Part shown: one piece after another, positions 35,443 to 44,864 of the stretch
Layout: each line of letters opens with the position of its first letter
Position numbering within the stretch: the stretch's first letter is position 1
DNA from: Marinifilum sp. D714
Lineage (GTDB): Bacteria; Bacteroidota; Bacteroidia; Bacteroidales; Marinifilaceae
NCBI RefSeq assembly: GCF_030851345.1
Contig: NZ_JALPNU010000004.1
Location: 310,001 to 374,000, forward strand
DNA: 64,000 nucleotides
Reading direction: 5' to 3'
The notes under the pieces: model-generated
Told to the model about the DNA's origin: nothing
The model's database searches: none
Seen by the model: only the letters and a program-made list of their open reading frames with translations
Position numbers and translations under genes: made by a program

Positions 35443-36579
35443 ATGCAAATGAAATTTGTAGTATCAAGTACAGAATTGTTAAGTCACTTACAGGCCATAA
35501 GTAGAGTTATCAGTAGTAAAAACACTTTACCAATTTTGGATAACTTCCTTTTTGAGCTTAAAGATGGTGAATTGATAGCAACTGCATCTGATTTGGAATC
35601 TACTTTAATTACCACCATCCCTCTTGAAACTTCAGAAGGAGAAGGGGTAATTGCTTTTCCTGCTAAAATTTTGACTGATACTTTAAAAGAATTTCCAGAA
35701 CAACCTCTAACTTTTGATATCGACAGCACTTCTTTGGCTGTAAAAATTACATCAGAAAATGGAGTGTTTAGTATCGTTGGACAAAATGGTGAAGATTTCC
35801 CAAAACTTCCAGAAAAGGAAGAGAGCAGTTTGGTAAATATTACCGTTGAGAGCGATGTTCTTTTAACAGGTGTAAACAAAACTTTATTCGCTACTGCTGA
35901 TGATGAACTTCGTCCGGTTATGAATGGTATTTTTGTTGAGTTGGGTAATAATGATTTAACTTTTGTGGCATCAGATGCTCACAAGTTGGTTCGTTATAAA
36001 CGTTTAGATGGAAGATCTGATGTAGAGTCGTCATTCATTTTACCTAAAAAACCAGCTTCTTTATTGCGCAATATATTGCCAAAAGAAGAAAATCCTGTTA
36101 AAGTGGAATTCGATGATAAGAATGCATTCTTCACACTATCGAATTACAAGTTGATTTGTCGTTTAGTAGAAGGAAACTACCCAAGCTACAACTCGGTAAT
36201 TCCAAAGAACAATCCTAATGTTCTTACGATCGATAGAGTAGAATTATACAACACCTTAAAACGTGTTTCTGTATTCTCGAATCCTGCAAGTAACTTGATT
36301 AAGTTCGAATTAAGAGCAAACGAATTGGTAGTTTCTGCCCAGGATATCGACTTCTCAATCTCAGCAAGAGAAAGATTGCTTTGTCAATACGAAGGACAAG
36401 AATTGGAAATTGGATTTAAATCAGTATTCTTATTGGAAATCCTTTCAAACATTTCATCATCGAATGTGATGATTGAATTATCTGACCCAACAAGAGCAGG
36501 TATTTTCTTACCATACGATAATGAAAATGCTGACGAAGATGTACTGATGTTGTTAATGCCAATGATGATTAATGCATAA
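35443..36579 (+). CDS. dnaN: DNA polymerase III sliding clamp, beta subunit
   Basis: The 378-residue protein is the ring-shaped clamp that holds polymerase III on DNA. It shows three similar domains, with NTLPILDNFL in the first, DELRPVMNGI in the second and the C-terminal LLMPMMIN hydrophobic tail. A second ATG two codons in gives an equally good start. A TAAATTTG box at 35341-35348 may be its -7 promoter element, and a terminator follows. It is not next to dnaA here. Confidence 0.97.
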   Translation: MQMKFVVSSTELLSHLQAISRVISSKNTLPILDNFLFELKDGELIATASDLESTLITTIPLETSEGEGVIAFPAKILTDTLKEFPEQPLTFDIDSTSLAVKITSENGVFSIVGQNGEDFPKLPEKEESSLVNITVESDVLLTGVNKTLFATADDELRPVMNGIFVELGNNDLTFVASDAHKLVRYKRLDGRSDVESSFILPKKPASLLRNILPKEENPVKVEFDDKNAFFTLSNYKLICRLVEGNYPSYNSVIPKNNPNVLTIDRVELYNTLKRVSVFSNPASNLIKFELRANELVVSAQDIDFSISARERLLCQYEGQELEIGFKSVFLLEILSNISSSNVMIELSDPTRAGIFLPYDNENADEDVLMLLMPMMINA

Positions 36580-36611
36580 GCAGAATTAAAAATCAAAAAA
36601 TAATGATATTA

Positions 36612-36645
36612 AAAACCTAACAGAGAGTATATTTCTGTTAGGTTT
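36612..36645 (+). terminator. Intrinsic terminator of dnaN
   Basis: AAAACCTAACAGA and TCTGTTAGGTTTT form a 13-bp stem with an 8-nt loop, 33 nt beyond dnaN. Confidence 0.88.
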
Positions 36646-36684
36646 TATATTTTTATACCGTTTAAAAATCACAATAAATAATAG

Positions 36685-37452
36685 ATGAATCTTAATTTAA
36701 AGAATCCAATAGCCTTTATCGATTTAGAAACAACAGGAATTAATGTTGCGAAGGATCGTATTGTTGAAATCTGTATTGTCAAAGTTAATCCAAATGGCGA
36801 TGAAGAGGTGAAAACTTATCGTGTTAATCCTGAAATGCATATTCCTGCCCATGCTTCGGCTGTTCATGGTATAAAAGATGAGGATGTAAAAGATGAACCA
36901 ACATTCAAGGAATTGGGTAAAACCATTGCTAAATATTTAGAAGGATGTGATTTGGCAGGTTACAATTCGAATCGTTTCGACTTCCCTTTATTGGCAGAGG
37001 AGTTTTTGCGTGCTGATATCGATTTTGATATGCGCAAAAGAAAGTTTGTTGATGTTCAAACCATATTCCACAAAATGGAGCAACGTACTTTAACAGCTGC
37101 TTACCGTTTCTATTGCAATAAGGAATTGGAAGGAGCTCACGGTGCCGAGGCAGACACCAAAGCAACTTATGAGGTGCTTAAATCGCAATTGGATAAATAC
37201 GATTCATTAGAGAATGATATTGACTTTTTGGCAAAATTCTCAACTCAGAATAAAAATGCCGATTTTGCCGGCTTTATTATCATTGATGAAAAAGGCGTTG
37301 AAAGGTTCAATTTTGGTAAGAACAAGGGAAAAACAGTTGAAGAGGTATTGGAGCAACAACCAGGCTATTATGGTTGGGTTATGAATAGCGATTTCCCATT
37401 GTACACGAAAAAAATCCTTACTGAAATTAAGCTTCGAGGGTTTAATAAGTAA
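36685..37452 (+). CDS. DnaQ-like 3'-5' exonuclease
   Basis: This 255-residue protein is a DEDDh exonuclease: FIDLETTG (Asp13, Glu15), GYNSNRFDFPLL with the second Asp, and HGAEADT with the catalytic His and last Asp. It resembles the proofreading epsilon subunit and could work with the clamp encoded just upstream. A C-terminal 80-residue part (FNFGKNKGKTVEEV, GYYGWVMNSDFP) is typical of the Bacteroidota form and looks like a small DUF3820-like domain. dnaN lies behind a terminator, so they are separate units. Confidence 0.9.
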   Translation: MNLNLKNPIAFIDLETTGINVAKDRIVEICIVKVNPNGDEEVKTYRVNPEMHIPAHASAVHGIKDEDVKDEPTFKELGKTIAKYLEGCDLAGYNSNRFDFPLLAEEFLRADIDFDMRKRKFVDVQTIFHKMEQRTLTAAYRFYCNKELEGAHGAEADTKATYEVLKSQLDKYDSLENDIDFLAKFSTQNKNADFAGFIIIDEKGVERFNFGKNKGKTVEEVLEQQPGYYGWVMNSDFPLYTKKILTEIKLRGFNK

Positions 37453-37482
37453 TCCATTGTTTAACAGATCATATTTAATGAA

Positions 37483-38094
37483 ATGAAGATATTAGCCATT
37501 GGAAGGAATTACGTGAATCATGCCAAGGAATTAAACAATCCAGTACCTAAGGAACCAGTTGTGTTTTCTATGCCTGATTCGGCTTTACTAAAGAATAATA
37601 ATGATTTTTATTATCCAGATTTTTCCAAGGATATTCACCATGAGTTGGAAGTGGTTGTGAAAATCAATAGAGTAGGTAAGAATATTCCTATTGAATTTGC
37701 GCATCGTTATTACGAGGAAATTGGTTTGGGAATCGACTTTACAGCTCGAGACATTCAAACAGAATGCAAGAAAAAGGGATTGCCTTGGGAAAAGGCCAAA
37801 GCTTTTGATGGAGCAGCTCCAATTAGTAAGTTTATTCCAAAAAATAAGTTTAAATCGGTTGATAATTTGAATTTTAATTTGGATATCAATGGTGAGAGAG
37901 TTCAGACTGGAAATACAGCAAATATGATTTTCTCAATTGATTACTTGATTTCGTATTTGTCGCAGTTTTTTACATTGAAAATTGGAGACATGATTTACAC
38001 AGGAACACCAGAAGGGGTTGGGCCAGTAAAGATTGGAGATCATTTAGTTGCAGATTTGGAAGGTGAGAAATTATTGGATTTTCATGTGAAATAA
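37483..38094 (+). CDS. Fumarylacetoacetate hydrolase-family protein
   Basis: The 203-residue protein has the FAH fold motifs: AIGRNYVNHAKEL, the metal-binding HHELEVV, GIDFTARD, and YTGTPEGVGP. Family members are oxaloacetate decarboxylases, acylpyruvate hydrolases or hydratases. Its short length is typical of the FAHD1-like subgroup. It starts 30 nt after the exonuclease gene and is probably in the same transcript. Confidence 0.9.
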   Translation: MKILAIGRNYVNHAKELNNPVPKEPVVFSMPDSALLKNNNDFYYPDFSKDIHHELEVVVKINRVGKNIPIEFAHRYYEEIGLGIDFTARDIQTECKKKGLPWEKAKAFDGAAPISKFIPKNKFKSVDNLNFNLDINGERVQTGNTANMIFSIDYLISYLSQFFTLKIGDMIYTGTPEGVGPVKIGDHLVADLEGEKLLDFHVK

Positions 38095-38133
38095 GGCAAA
38101 ATACAGCTTAATTTCTGTATTTAAGATACTTTT

Positions 38134-38168
38134 AACGACCATTAACTTATGTTGATGGTCGTTTTTTG
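38134..38168 (+). terminator. Intrinsic terminator
   Basis: AACGACCAT and ATGGTCGTT pair around an 11-nt loop and are followed by TTTT, 40 nt after the FAH-family gene. Confidence 0.85.
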
Positions 38169-38296
38169 TGTAAGGAATTGAGAAGTAGATTGTTTGTTGG
38201 GTTGAGAGAAATGTATTATGATGCAAATTGATGAAGGTTAATAGATTATAAGTCGTTACAATTCAGTGAAAGTCTTTTAAATCGGTCAAACATGAT

Positions 38297-38304
38297 TATA
38301 TTTG
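38297..38304 (+). promoter_or_regulatory. -7 box before the acyl-CoA synthetase gene
   Basis: TATATTTG lies 27 nt upstream of the start codon and fits the TAnnTTTG consensus; the -33 box is weak. Confidence 0.5.
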
Positions 38305-38330
38305 TATCGATTTACAACTAAAATACTTTT

Positions 38331-40127
38331 ATGGAGTATCAACATTGGGGCAAGTTGATTCGTGATAGAATTGAAAAATTCGGAGATCGAATCGCAATGC
38401 GCTATAAAGATGAAGAGAGCAATAAGTGGATAGGTGTAAGCTGGAACGAATTTGGTTTGCAAATTCGACAAGTATCAAAAGCTCTTATGAAATTGGGTGT
38501 TAAGGAGAAGCAATCTGTTGCCATTTTCTCTCAAAACATGCCTGAATGGATTACCGCAGACTTAGCTATTATGAGTGTTCGCGGCATTTCTGTTCCAATA
38601 TATCCTACAAACTCTACAAGCGAAGCAAAATACATAGTTCAAGATTCTGAAGTTCAGGTTATTTTTGTTGGAGAACAAGAACAGTACGATCGTACAATGG
38701 AATTGATTAAAGAGGTTCCACACGTGAAAATGGTTGTTGTTTTTGATAAAAAGACAGAGCTTACTGATCATGATAAATCTATGTATTGGGATGAGTTCAT
38801 TATTAGTGGACAAAACTCAGGTTTAGGAAAAGAATTTGATGAACGCTTTTACAGCGGAGAGTTCGATGATCTGGCTACCTTGATTTACACATCAGGAACC
38901 ACTGGTGAGCCTAAAGGAGTAATGATAGATCATAAGAACATTTCGAGTGTATTGGTTTCTCATGATAAGGAGTTAAATGTTTCTGAGAGTGACATTTCTC
39001 TTAGTTTCTTACCATTAAGTCATGTGTACGAACGAGGATGGTGTTTCTTTTGTTTCCACCGTGGTATAGAGGTTTACTTCAATCGCGATCCGAAGAAAAT
39101 TGCTGAAGTAATGAAAGAGGTAAAGCCCACATTAATGTGTACGGTTCCTCGTTTATATGAAAAGATTTATTCAGGCATAAAGGATAAAACAGAAGAAGCT
39201 TCGGCAAGCAAGAGAGCTTTGTTAAACTGGTCGGTAAAAGTTGGCGAAAAATACTATAATCAATATCAGATGTTTGAGAAAAAAGTTCCTTTGGGATTGA
39301 AGCTTAAACATAGAATTGCCGACAAGTTAGTTCTAAGCAAACTACGCGGAATAATGGGAGGTAGAATCAACTTTACCCCTTGTGGTGGAGCACCTGTTTC
39401 CAGAGAAATATTGGAGTTTTTCCATTCTTTGGGGATCAATGTGAAAGTTGGTTATGGATTGACCGAAACCATGGCTACCGTTAGTTTGTATGGCGATAAG
39501 AATATCGATTTTGGAACGGCTGGAAATACAATTGTTGGAACCGAAATTAAAATCGGTGAAAATGATGAAATCATGGTGAAAGGCCCAGGTGTAATGCGTG
39601 GTTATTACAAAAAGCCGGAAGCTACAGCCGAAGTTATGAAAGATGGTTGGTTTTGTACAGGTGATGCAGGTAGAATTGACGAAAATGGTCGTTTGATTAT
39701 TACCGATCGTATAAAGGATCTGATGAAGACTTCCGGTGGGAAATATGTTGCTCCACAGAAAATTGAAACTAAATTGGTTAACGATCAATTTATTGAACAA
39801 ATTGCTGTGATTGGAGATTGTAGAAACTATGTTACCGCACTGGCTGTGCCTGCATTCGGTCCCTTACAGGCTTATGCAATTCAGCAAAATATTGTATTCA
39901 ACTCAATCGAAGAGCTTTTAGCAAACTCACAAATAATTGAATTTTTCGAGAAGAGATTCGAAGAATTGCAGAAGGAACTTTCAAGATTTGAGAAGGTGAA
40001 GAAATTTACTCTACTTCCTAAAGAATTTACAATTGAAGCGGGAGAGATTACATCTACTCTTAAATTGAAAAGAAAGGTAATTCAGGAAAAATACAAGCAT
40101 CTTATCGAAAAGATGTATAAGGAATAA
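38331..40127 (+). CDS. Long-chain fatty-acid-CoA ligase
   Basis: The 598-residue enzyme activates fatty acids to acyl-CoA through an acyl-AMP. It has the AMP-binding motif YTSGTTGEPKGVM (about residue 185), the GYGLTETMA linker motif, and TGDAGRIDENGRL with IKDLMKTSGGKYV in the C-terminal lid. It matches the FadD15/FAA-type group of about 600 residues. It is monocistronic with its own promoter and terminator. Chain-length preference is not readable. Confidence 0.93.
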   Translation: MEYQHWGKLIRDRIEKFGDRIAMRYKDEESNKWIGVSWNEFGLQIRQVSKALMKLGVKEKQSVAIFSQNMPEWITADLAIMSVRGISVPIYPTNSTSEAKYIVQDSEVQVIFVGEQEQYDRTMELIKEVPHVKMVVVFDKKTELTDHDKSMYWDEFIISGQNSGLGKEFDERFYSGEFDDLATLIYTSGTTGEPKGVMIDHKNISSVLVSHDKELNVSESDISLSFLPLSHVYERGWCFFCFHRGIEVYFNRDPKKIAEVMKEVKPTLMCTVPRLYEKIYSGIKDKTEEASASKRALLNWSVKVGEKYYNQYQMFEKKVPLGLKLKHRIADKLVLSKLRGIMGGRINFTPCGGAPVSREILEFFHSLGINVKVGYGLTETMATVSLYGDKNIDFGTAGNTIVGTEIKIGENDEIMVKGPGVMRGYYKKPEATAEVMKDGWFCTGDAGRIDENGRLIITDRIKDLMKTSGGKYVAPQKIETKLVNDQFIEQIAVIGDCRNYVTALAVPAFGPLQAYAIQQNIVFNSIEELLANSQIIEFFEKRFEELQKELSRFEKVKKFTLLPKEFTIEAGEITSTLKLKRKVIQEKYKHLIEKMYKE

Positions 40128-40150
40128 AACAACAGTTTAACTGTTAATAG

Positions 40151-40179
40151 AAACCCGAGAAATTAAATTTTTCGGGTTT
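40151..40179 (+). terminator. Intrinsic terminator
   Basis: AAACCCGA and TCGGGTTT form a stem with a 13-nt loop and a T-run, 24 nt after the ligase gene. Confidence 0.85.
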
Positions 40180-40197
40180 TTATTTTGTGATTAGAAT

Positions 40198-40300
40198 CAC
40201 GCGAACAACTTGCGCCTATAGGCGCGAACTATATGCGCCAATAGGCGCAAGAAACATGCGTGCAAGGTCGCGAATAGTTTGCGGGGATAGGCGCAAGGTT
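40198..40300. repeat. GC-rich tandem array, exact 23-bp period
   Basis: GCGCCT, GCGCCA, GCGTGC and GCGGGG start at 40212, 40235, 40258 and 40281, each 23 nt apart. GGCGC-type blocks recur with the same period at 40221, 40244, 40267 and 40290. Units are built from GGCGC/GCGCC palindromic halves. It fills the gap between convergent genes and is GC-rich in an AT-rich genome. Confidence 0.7.
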
Positions 40301-40350
40301 ATAATGGAGTAAAAGGAATTTGTCCAAGCTATTACAAGAAGCTTTTTAGC

Positions 40351-41217
40351 TTACTTCTGTACAATCATCCCAATCCAAGGACTACCCTCTTCATATGGTT
40401 TTCCTCTTAAATTAGCCCAGTAATCCTTAACTGTAAATCCATGCTCTTCGGCCATTGCAATGGTTCGCTTTACCGAAAAATAATGCTTCCATATGTGATG
40501 AGTTCTCATTTCACCATCATTAAAAATTAAGGTGTATTTATCGAGACGAACCTTATCTTTTTTGTATTTGTAGTGCGATTGTAAAAGCAAATGTTCTTTC
40601 TCGCTCCAGAAACCATCCTCTTCGCTAATATACCATGATTGATCTGGCTCCTTTGTTTCAAAATAGTATTTGGTAAAAACATCGAATATTAAGAATCCGC
40701 CGGGTTTAAGGGCTTTGTAAACTTTTTTCAAAAGCTTGTCACGATCCTGGTGAGATAACACGCACAGATCTCCATAAATAAGACTGACTACATCGAATTC
40801 ATTCTCGTAATCAATCTCAAGATAATCTTTACATAGGTATTGAATTGGATAACCAAATTCTGTCGCTTGTTCCTTTGCGTAATTGATAGAGTTTTCAGAA
40901 AAGTCGATTCCTGTAACATCGAATCCCTGACCAAAGAAGTTTTCGCTGTACAAACCAGGTCCACAACCAAGATCAAGATATCTACTTTCTTCAGGTAATT
41001 TCATGTAAGAACAAAGCCAGTTAACTGCCTGAATAATATTTTCGTACTTTCTTGACCCTTGATCTGAATCATCATCAAGATGGGCATAAAGAAGATGTTC
41101 TGATATATATGGATCTTGCCAAAAATTACCATCATCCTTGGCAAATAACTTAGGTTTCTTTGTAATCTTTTCCAGATCATTAAAGTTAAGAAGACCTTTT
41201 GCAGTTAGTAAGTTCAT
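40351..41217 (-). CDS. Class I SAM-dependent methyltransferase
   Basis: The 288-residue protein has the SAM-binding motif I YLDLGCGPGLYSENF near residue 98, an acidic motif II (GIDFSENSINYA), and LKPGGFLIFDVFTK as motif IV/post-motif. It has about 85 N-terminal residues before the fold. The substrate is unknown. It is the last gene of a four-gene operon (NfeD, GNAT, MgtC, methyltransferase) with a 34-nt gap to the MgtC gene. Confidence 0.87.
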   Translation of the reverse strand: MNLLTAKGLLNFNDLEKITKKPKLFAKDDGNFWQDPYISEHLLYAHLDDDSDQGSRKYENIIQAVNWLCSYMKLPEESRYLDLGCGPGLYSENFFGQGFDVTGIDFSENSINYAKEQATEFGYPIQYLCKDYLEIDYENEFDVVSLIYGDLCVLSHQDRDKLLKKVYKALKPGGFLIFDVFTKYYFETKEPDQSWYISEEDGFWSEKEHLLLQSHYKYKKDKVRLDKYTLIFNDGEMRTHHIWKHYFSVKRTIAMAEEHGFTVKDYWANLRGKPYEEGSPWIGMIVQK

Positions 41218-41251
41218 AAAACTAGACTTTTGAATTGAGCATTGGTGATGC

Positions 41252-41959
41252 TTAAAGAATTTGTTGCAATTTTACTCTTTTTATTCCTGGAATACTACCC
41301 AATTCAGAGGTTAGTTCATTTAATTTAACTCTTTCCGAAATTTGAACAGTTAGGTAATAACTAATTTTATTTTCGTCGTAATGCTGCTCCACATCAATGG
41401 TTCGAATGGCAACCTGATGGTTTTTCAAAATAGGTTTAAAATCATCAGGAGATACTTCATCGCTTTTAACATGGATATGAAGACGTTTGATGAATTTCCC
41501 CGGGAACAATTTCTTTTCAATAACATCCATTGCAATAAGTGAAATTAGTAAAATGGCAGTTCCAATGATTGCCCCAATGTACATTCCAGCACCAATTGTT
41601 AAACCAAGAGCAGCGATTACCCAAATTGAGGCAGCTGTAGTTAATCCTTTTACATTAACGCCAAATTTCATAATGGCTCCTGCTCCTAGGAAACCAATTC
41701 CCGATACTACCTGGGCTGCTATTCTACCTGGGTCTCCATTTTGAAAATTTTGAAATGTTTGAGGAATATAAATCGACAATAACATGATTAAGCTGGCTCC
41801 CATACAAATTAAAATATGTGTGCGTAATCCTGCAGGTTGCCTGTGAGCTTCACGTTCGAGTCCAATAATAGCTCCAATAAAAAAACTAAATAACAATCTC
41901 CAAAAAATGGTTTCTGTTGTTATTTCTGTGGTTGATATGAGTTGATTGATATAATCCAT
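41252..41959 (-). CDS. MgtC/SapB-family membrane protein
   Basis: The 235-residue protein has five N-terminal helices with the family signature GLEREAHRQPAGLRTHI and SGIGFLGAGAI, followed by a cytoplasmic ACT-like domain of about 80 residues. MgtC proteins help growth at low magnesium and modulate ATP synthase in pathogens; the role in this organism is unknown. It follows the GNAT gene by 9 nt. Confidence 0.92.
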   Translation of the reverse strand: MDYINQLISTTEITTETIFWRLLFSFFIGAIIGLEREAHRQPAGLRTHILICMGASLIMLLSIYIPQTFQNFQNGDPGRIAAQVVSGIGFLGAGAIMKFGVNVKGLTTAASIWVIAALGLTIGAGMYIGAIIGTAILLISLIAMDVIEKKLFPGKFIKRLHIHVKSDEVSPDDFKPILKNHQVAIRTIDVEQHYDENKISYYLTVQISERVKLNELTSELGSIPGIKRVKLQQIL

Positions 41960-41968
41960 TTATCGATT

Positions 41969-42397
41969 TTAGTGTTTTCGCTTGATCATTACATCATAAT
42001 TGTCAAGGTATTTAAAGCCTAAGTTTTTGTAAAGTTTAATTGCATGTTTATTTTTTTCATGAACTTCAAGCTTAATTTGCATGTTTAATTTTTTTGCAAA
42101 CTGAAGAGCCTTTTCACTCAATAACCTTCCGTATCCTCGTTGCTGATAGTTTGGATGAACGCCCAGGTGATGCAGGTACAATCTGCGTGAGTCATTGGTA
42201 AGCCAAATTGTGCCAATGCACTCGTCACTGGTCAAATCTTCAAGAAGCCAGAATTTACCTCCAAATTTCAAACTCCTTTCTATGGTGAGAGCCTTATCAG
42301 CACGTTTTTCGTCAGCTAAACCAGTCAATTCCCATAAACCAAGCACAGCAGCGAAATCATGAGTCTCATATTCTCGAATCTTGATTTTACTCATCAT
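41969..42397 (-). CDS. GNAT N-acetyltransferase
   Basis: This 142-residue protein is a minimal GNAT domain with the acetyl-CoA loop VHPNYQQRGYGRLL and the C-terminal NKHAIKLYKNLGF. The first gene product of the operon, NfeD, overlaps its start by 11 nt. Either of two adjacent Met codons may start it. The acceptor substrate is unknown. Confidence 0.88.
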   Translation of the reverse strand: MMSKIKIREYETHDFAAVLGLWELTGLADEKRADKALTIERSLKFGGKFWLLEDLTSDECIGTIWLTNDSRRLYLHHLGVHPNYQQRGYGRLLSEKALQFAKKLNMQIKLEVHEKNKHAIKLYKNLGFKYLDNYDVMIKRKH

Positions 42398-43814
42398 CTT
42401 CTTTCTTAATTACATATACCTGACCTGTTTCGAATCGAATTACCACTACTTCGGTTTCTTTATCGATAAAGCCATCTTCTGATTTGGCATCATAGATTTG
42501 GTTGTCGATAATAACTTTTCCTGATGGTCGAAGTACACTCATGGCTATACCAATTTTGCCAACCATGGTTTTTGCTTTCATGTCAACACCTACGTAACCT
42601 TCTTCAGCATTTTCAACAGTACTTAGAGCCAAATGACCAAGGAACGAATTGGAGGAAAATAGTTTCTTACTTAGGTAAATGGAACCAACAATGGCTACAA
42701 GCATTGAAAAAATCACCAAAAGCAATGAAGCTACAATGGTTTTGATATGTCGAGGTTCAAATTCGAAAGCAACATTATCAACTAAACTTAAGGTCAAGCC
42801 CGTAATGATAAATATGATTCCGGAAATCCCTGCAACCCCAAAACCAGGAATTACAAATATTTCCACCGCAAGCAGTATTACTCCTGCTCCAAAAAGAATA
42901 ATTTCCCAGTTTTCTGCCATTCCTTCCAGGTAAAGAGGAGAGAAGTACAATACCGCAGCAATTGCAGAAGCAAGAATCGGGAAACCAATCCCGGGAGTTT
43001 GCAATTCAAAATAAATTCCTCCTATAATGATCATGATTAAAATTCCCTGTAACACAGGATTTATCATGAAATCAACCACTTTTTCTATTCCAGATGGTTC
43101 GTAGGATCTTATGGTATATTCTTTCACTCCTGCTTTTTCCAATACTTCAGGAACGCTGTTGGCAACTCCTTCGCAATACCCATTCTTAATGGCTTCATCC
43201 GGAGTAAAGGTCAATACTTTTCCTGTATCAATCACATTTTCGATATAGGTTCTTGGATCAACCATTGCTTCCGCTATTAATGGGTCGCGCTTCCATTTGT
43301 AAATGGTATCACCAGCTTGAATAATTGTGTCTTTCCCATGTGATTCAGCAGTAGCTCGCATGGTAGATCTCATGTAAGACTGATATTTATCTGGCATAGC
43401 CTGACCGGTTTGATTGACTACAGTGGCAGCACCGATATTGGCTCCAGATCTCATGTAAATGCTATCGCAGGCAATTGAAATTAATGCTCCTGCCGAGGCT
43501 GCATTATTGTCGATAAATACATAAACCGGTTTTTCGCTATTTAATATCGCTGTTCGTATTGAATCTGCATGAATTACCATACCTCCATAAGTATTCATGT
43601 GAATTAAAATCAAATCGGCATTTAATTCATCAGCTTCTTGAAAAGCATCTTTGGTTTGACGCCAGGCGGCTGGACCAATTTCTCTCTTGATATCAAATTT
43701 GTATACAAGTTTTTCCTTTGATTCAATTAATGAATCAGAGGCAAGTTTTGCTTCAGCGGATAAGCTGATAAGCATAACCAGTACAGAGAGAATAATATTT
43801 CTGAAAAGGTTCAT
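42387..43814 (-). CDS. NfeD-family membrane-bound ClpP-class protease
   Basis: The 475-residue protein has a signal peptide (to SAEA, residue 22), a ClpP-like serine protease domain with NNAASAGALISIACD holding the likely nucleophile serine, then four to five helices and a C-terminal OB-fold domain (GKIGIAMSVLRPSGKVII). This is the long NfeD1b layout. Members pair with stomatin-like proteins, which are not in the window. It heads the operon to 40351. Confidence 0.92.
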   Translation of the reverse strand: MNLFRNIILSVLVMLISLSAEAKLASDSLIESKEKLVYKFDIKREIGPAAWRQTKDAFQEADELNADLILIHMNTYGGMVIHADSIRTAILNSEKPVYVFIDNNAASAGALISIACDSIYMRSGANIGAATVVNQTGQAMPDKYQSYMRSTMRATAESHGKDTIIQAGDTIYKWKRDPLIAEAMVDPRTYIENVIDTGKVLTFTPDEAIKNGYCEGVANSVPEVLEKAGVKEYTIRSYEPSGIEKVVDFMINPVLQGILIMIIIGGIYFELQTPGIGFPILASAIAAVLYFSPLYLEGMAENWEIILFGAGVILLAVEIFVIPGFGVAGISGIIFIITGLTLSLVDNVAFEFEPRHIKTIVASLLLVIFSMLVAIVGSIYLSKKLFSSNSFLGHLALSTVENAEEGYVGVDMKAKTMVGKIGIAMSVLRPSGKVIIDNQIYDAKSEDGFIDKETEVVVIRFETGQVYVIKKEDDE

Positions 43815-43888
43815 ATGAGTACTTTTAGTTGTTTATTGTATATAAGATAACAATTAACTCGCAAATATTCTTTTGCAAAGAGTAAGAT

Positions 43889-44671
43889 TTAACGTTTCTC
43901 TTTTTCCCAAATTTCATTAACAGCTAAGGTACCAGCTACAACCGAAATAATTGCTGCAAAGCTTGAGAATGAAACACCACAGAAAGGAACAATTAAGCAT
44001 AGTGAAAATACAAAGCCATTGGCAATTACAATTCCCTTGTTTTCTCTCATAAATTGTACACTATCCTTAATGCTTAGCCTTTTTCTTTCAATGGCATAAT
44101 CTAAAAAGGAAAATCCATAAAAGTAAGCCGAAATAAAAAACAGCATTATAGCTGAAGCCCAACCAATAATTGGGATAAAGCTTAGAAAAAACATTAATAC
44201 AGTTAATAACAATTCTATGCATAGGTTTCTGACTGCAATAAAAACTCCACGAATGATATCCCTAAGCAGTTGCCTGAATTCAAAAGGATAATCGTTACCA
44301 GTTTTAATTTTCTCTGTTCGCTCCGATAGATAAGAGAACACAGGAGACATGATGATGATGATGATATAGCCACCGAAGTAGGCAAAAATTAGGAAAAAGA
44401 GAACTTTGAACACAATCCAGATAAATCCTCCGATTGTGGCCTTTAAAAATCCAGAACCCCAAAAATCAGCATTTTCAAGATCTAACCAATTTTGTAAGTA
44501 GGTTTGAGTTTGTTCCGATAGTGAACTGATATAATCCCATCCAACCCAGAATAGAATAATGTTGAGTAATAATGGGAAAATAAAGAACCAAGCCAGTCTT
44601 TTTCTAAATATGTAATTTAAGGCTTCCGAATAAGTTCGTAAACCGAAGCCAAAATCTTTAATCAATTTCAT
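43889..44671 (-). CDS. EI24-domain (CysZ-like) membrane protein
   Basis: From the ATG at 44671 the protein is 260 residues; the upstream ATG adds eight residues without purpose. Four or more helices and the LSIKDSVQFMRENKGIVIANG loop resemble EI24/CysZ proteins, of which CysZ transports sulfate. The transported substrate here is not known. It is monocistronic. Confidence 0.8.
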   Translation of the reverse strand: MKLIKDFGFGLRTYSEALNYIFRKRLAWFFIFPLLLNIILFWVGWDYISSLSEQTQTYLQNWLDLENADFWGSGFLKATIGGFIWIVFKVLFFLIFAYFGGYIIIIIMSPVFSYLSERTEKIKTGNDYPFEFRQLLRDIIRGVFIAVRNLCIELLLTVLMFFLSFIPIIGWASAIMLFFISAYFYGFSFLDYAIERKRLSIKDSVQFMRENKGIVIANGFVFSLCLIVPFCGVSFSSFAAIISVVAGTLAVNEIWEKEKR

Positions 44672-44816
44672 GTTTTTATAGATGTGAGATAACAATTGTG
44701 TGCTTTAACAAAAATAAGATTAAATACGTAATCCCAAAAGAACCTAAATCTAAAATCTTTAATCTACCTCAGCTTAATATATTGCATCAGACTTATCAGA
44801 TTTCATAGCTTTTAAT

Positions 44817-44824
44817 TACCTTTG
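44817..44824 (+). promoter_or_regulatory. -7 box before purB
   Basis: TACCTTTG lies 41 nt before the purB ATG and fits TAnnTTTG; no clear -33 box was found. Confidence 0.45.
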
Positions 44825-44864
44825 TGACTCTAAATAACCATTATTGACATTTAATATTTTAGAA

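Noticed and set aside
40198-40300. Rho-independent terminator cluster
   Set aside because: The GC-rich blocks repeat every 23 bp without T-runs, and a normal terminator already lies at 40151-40179.
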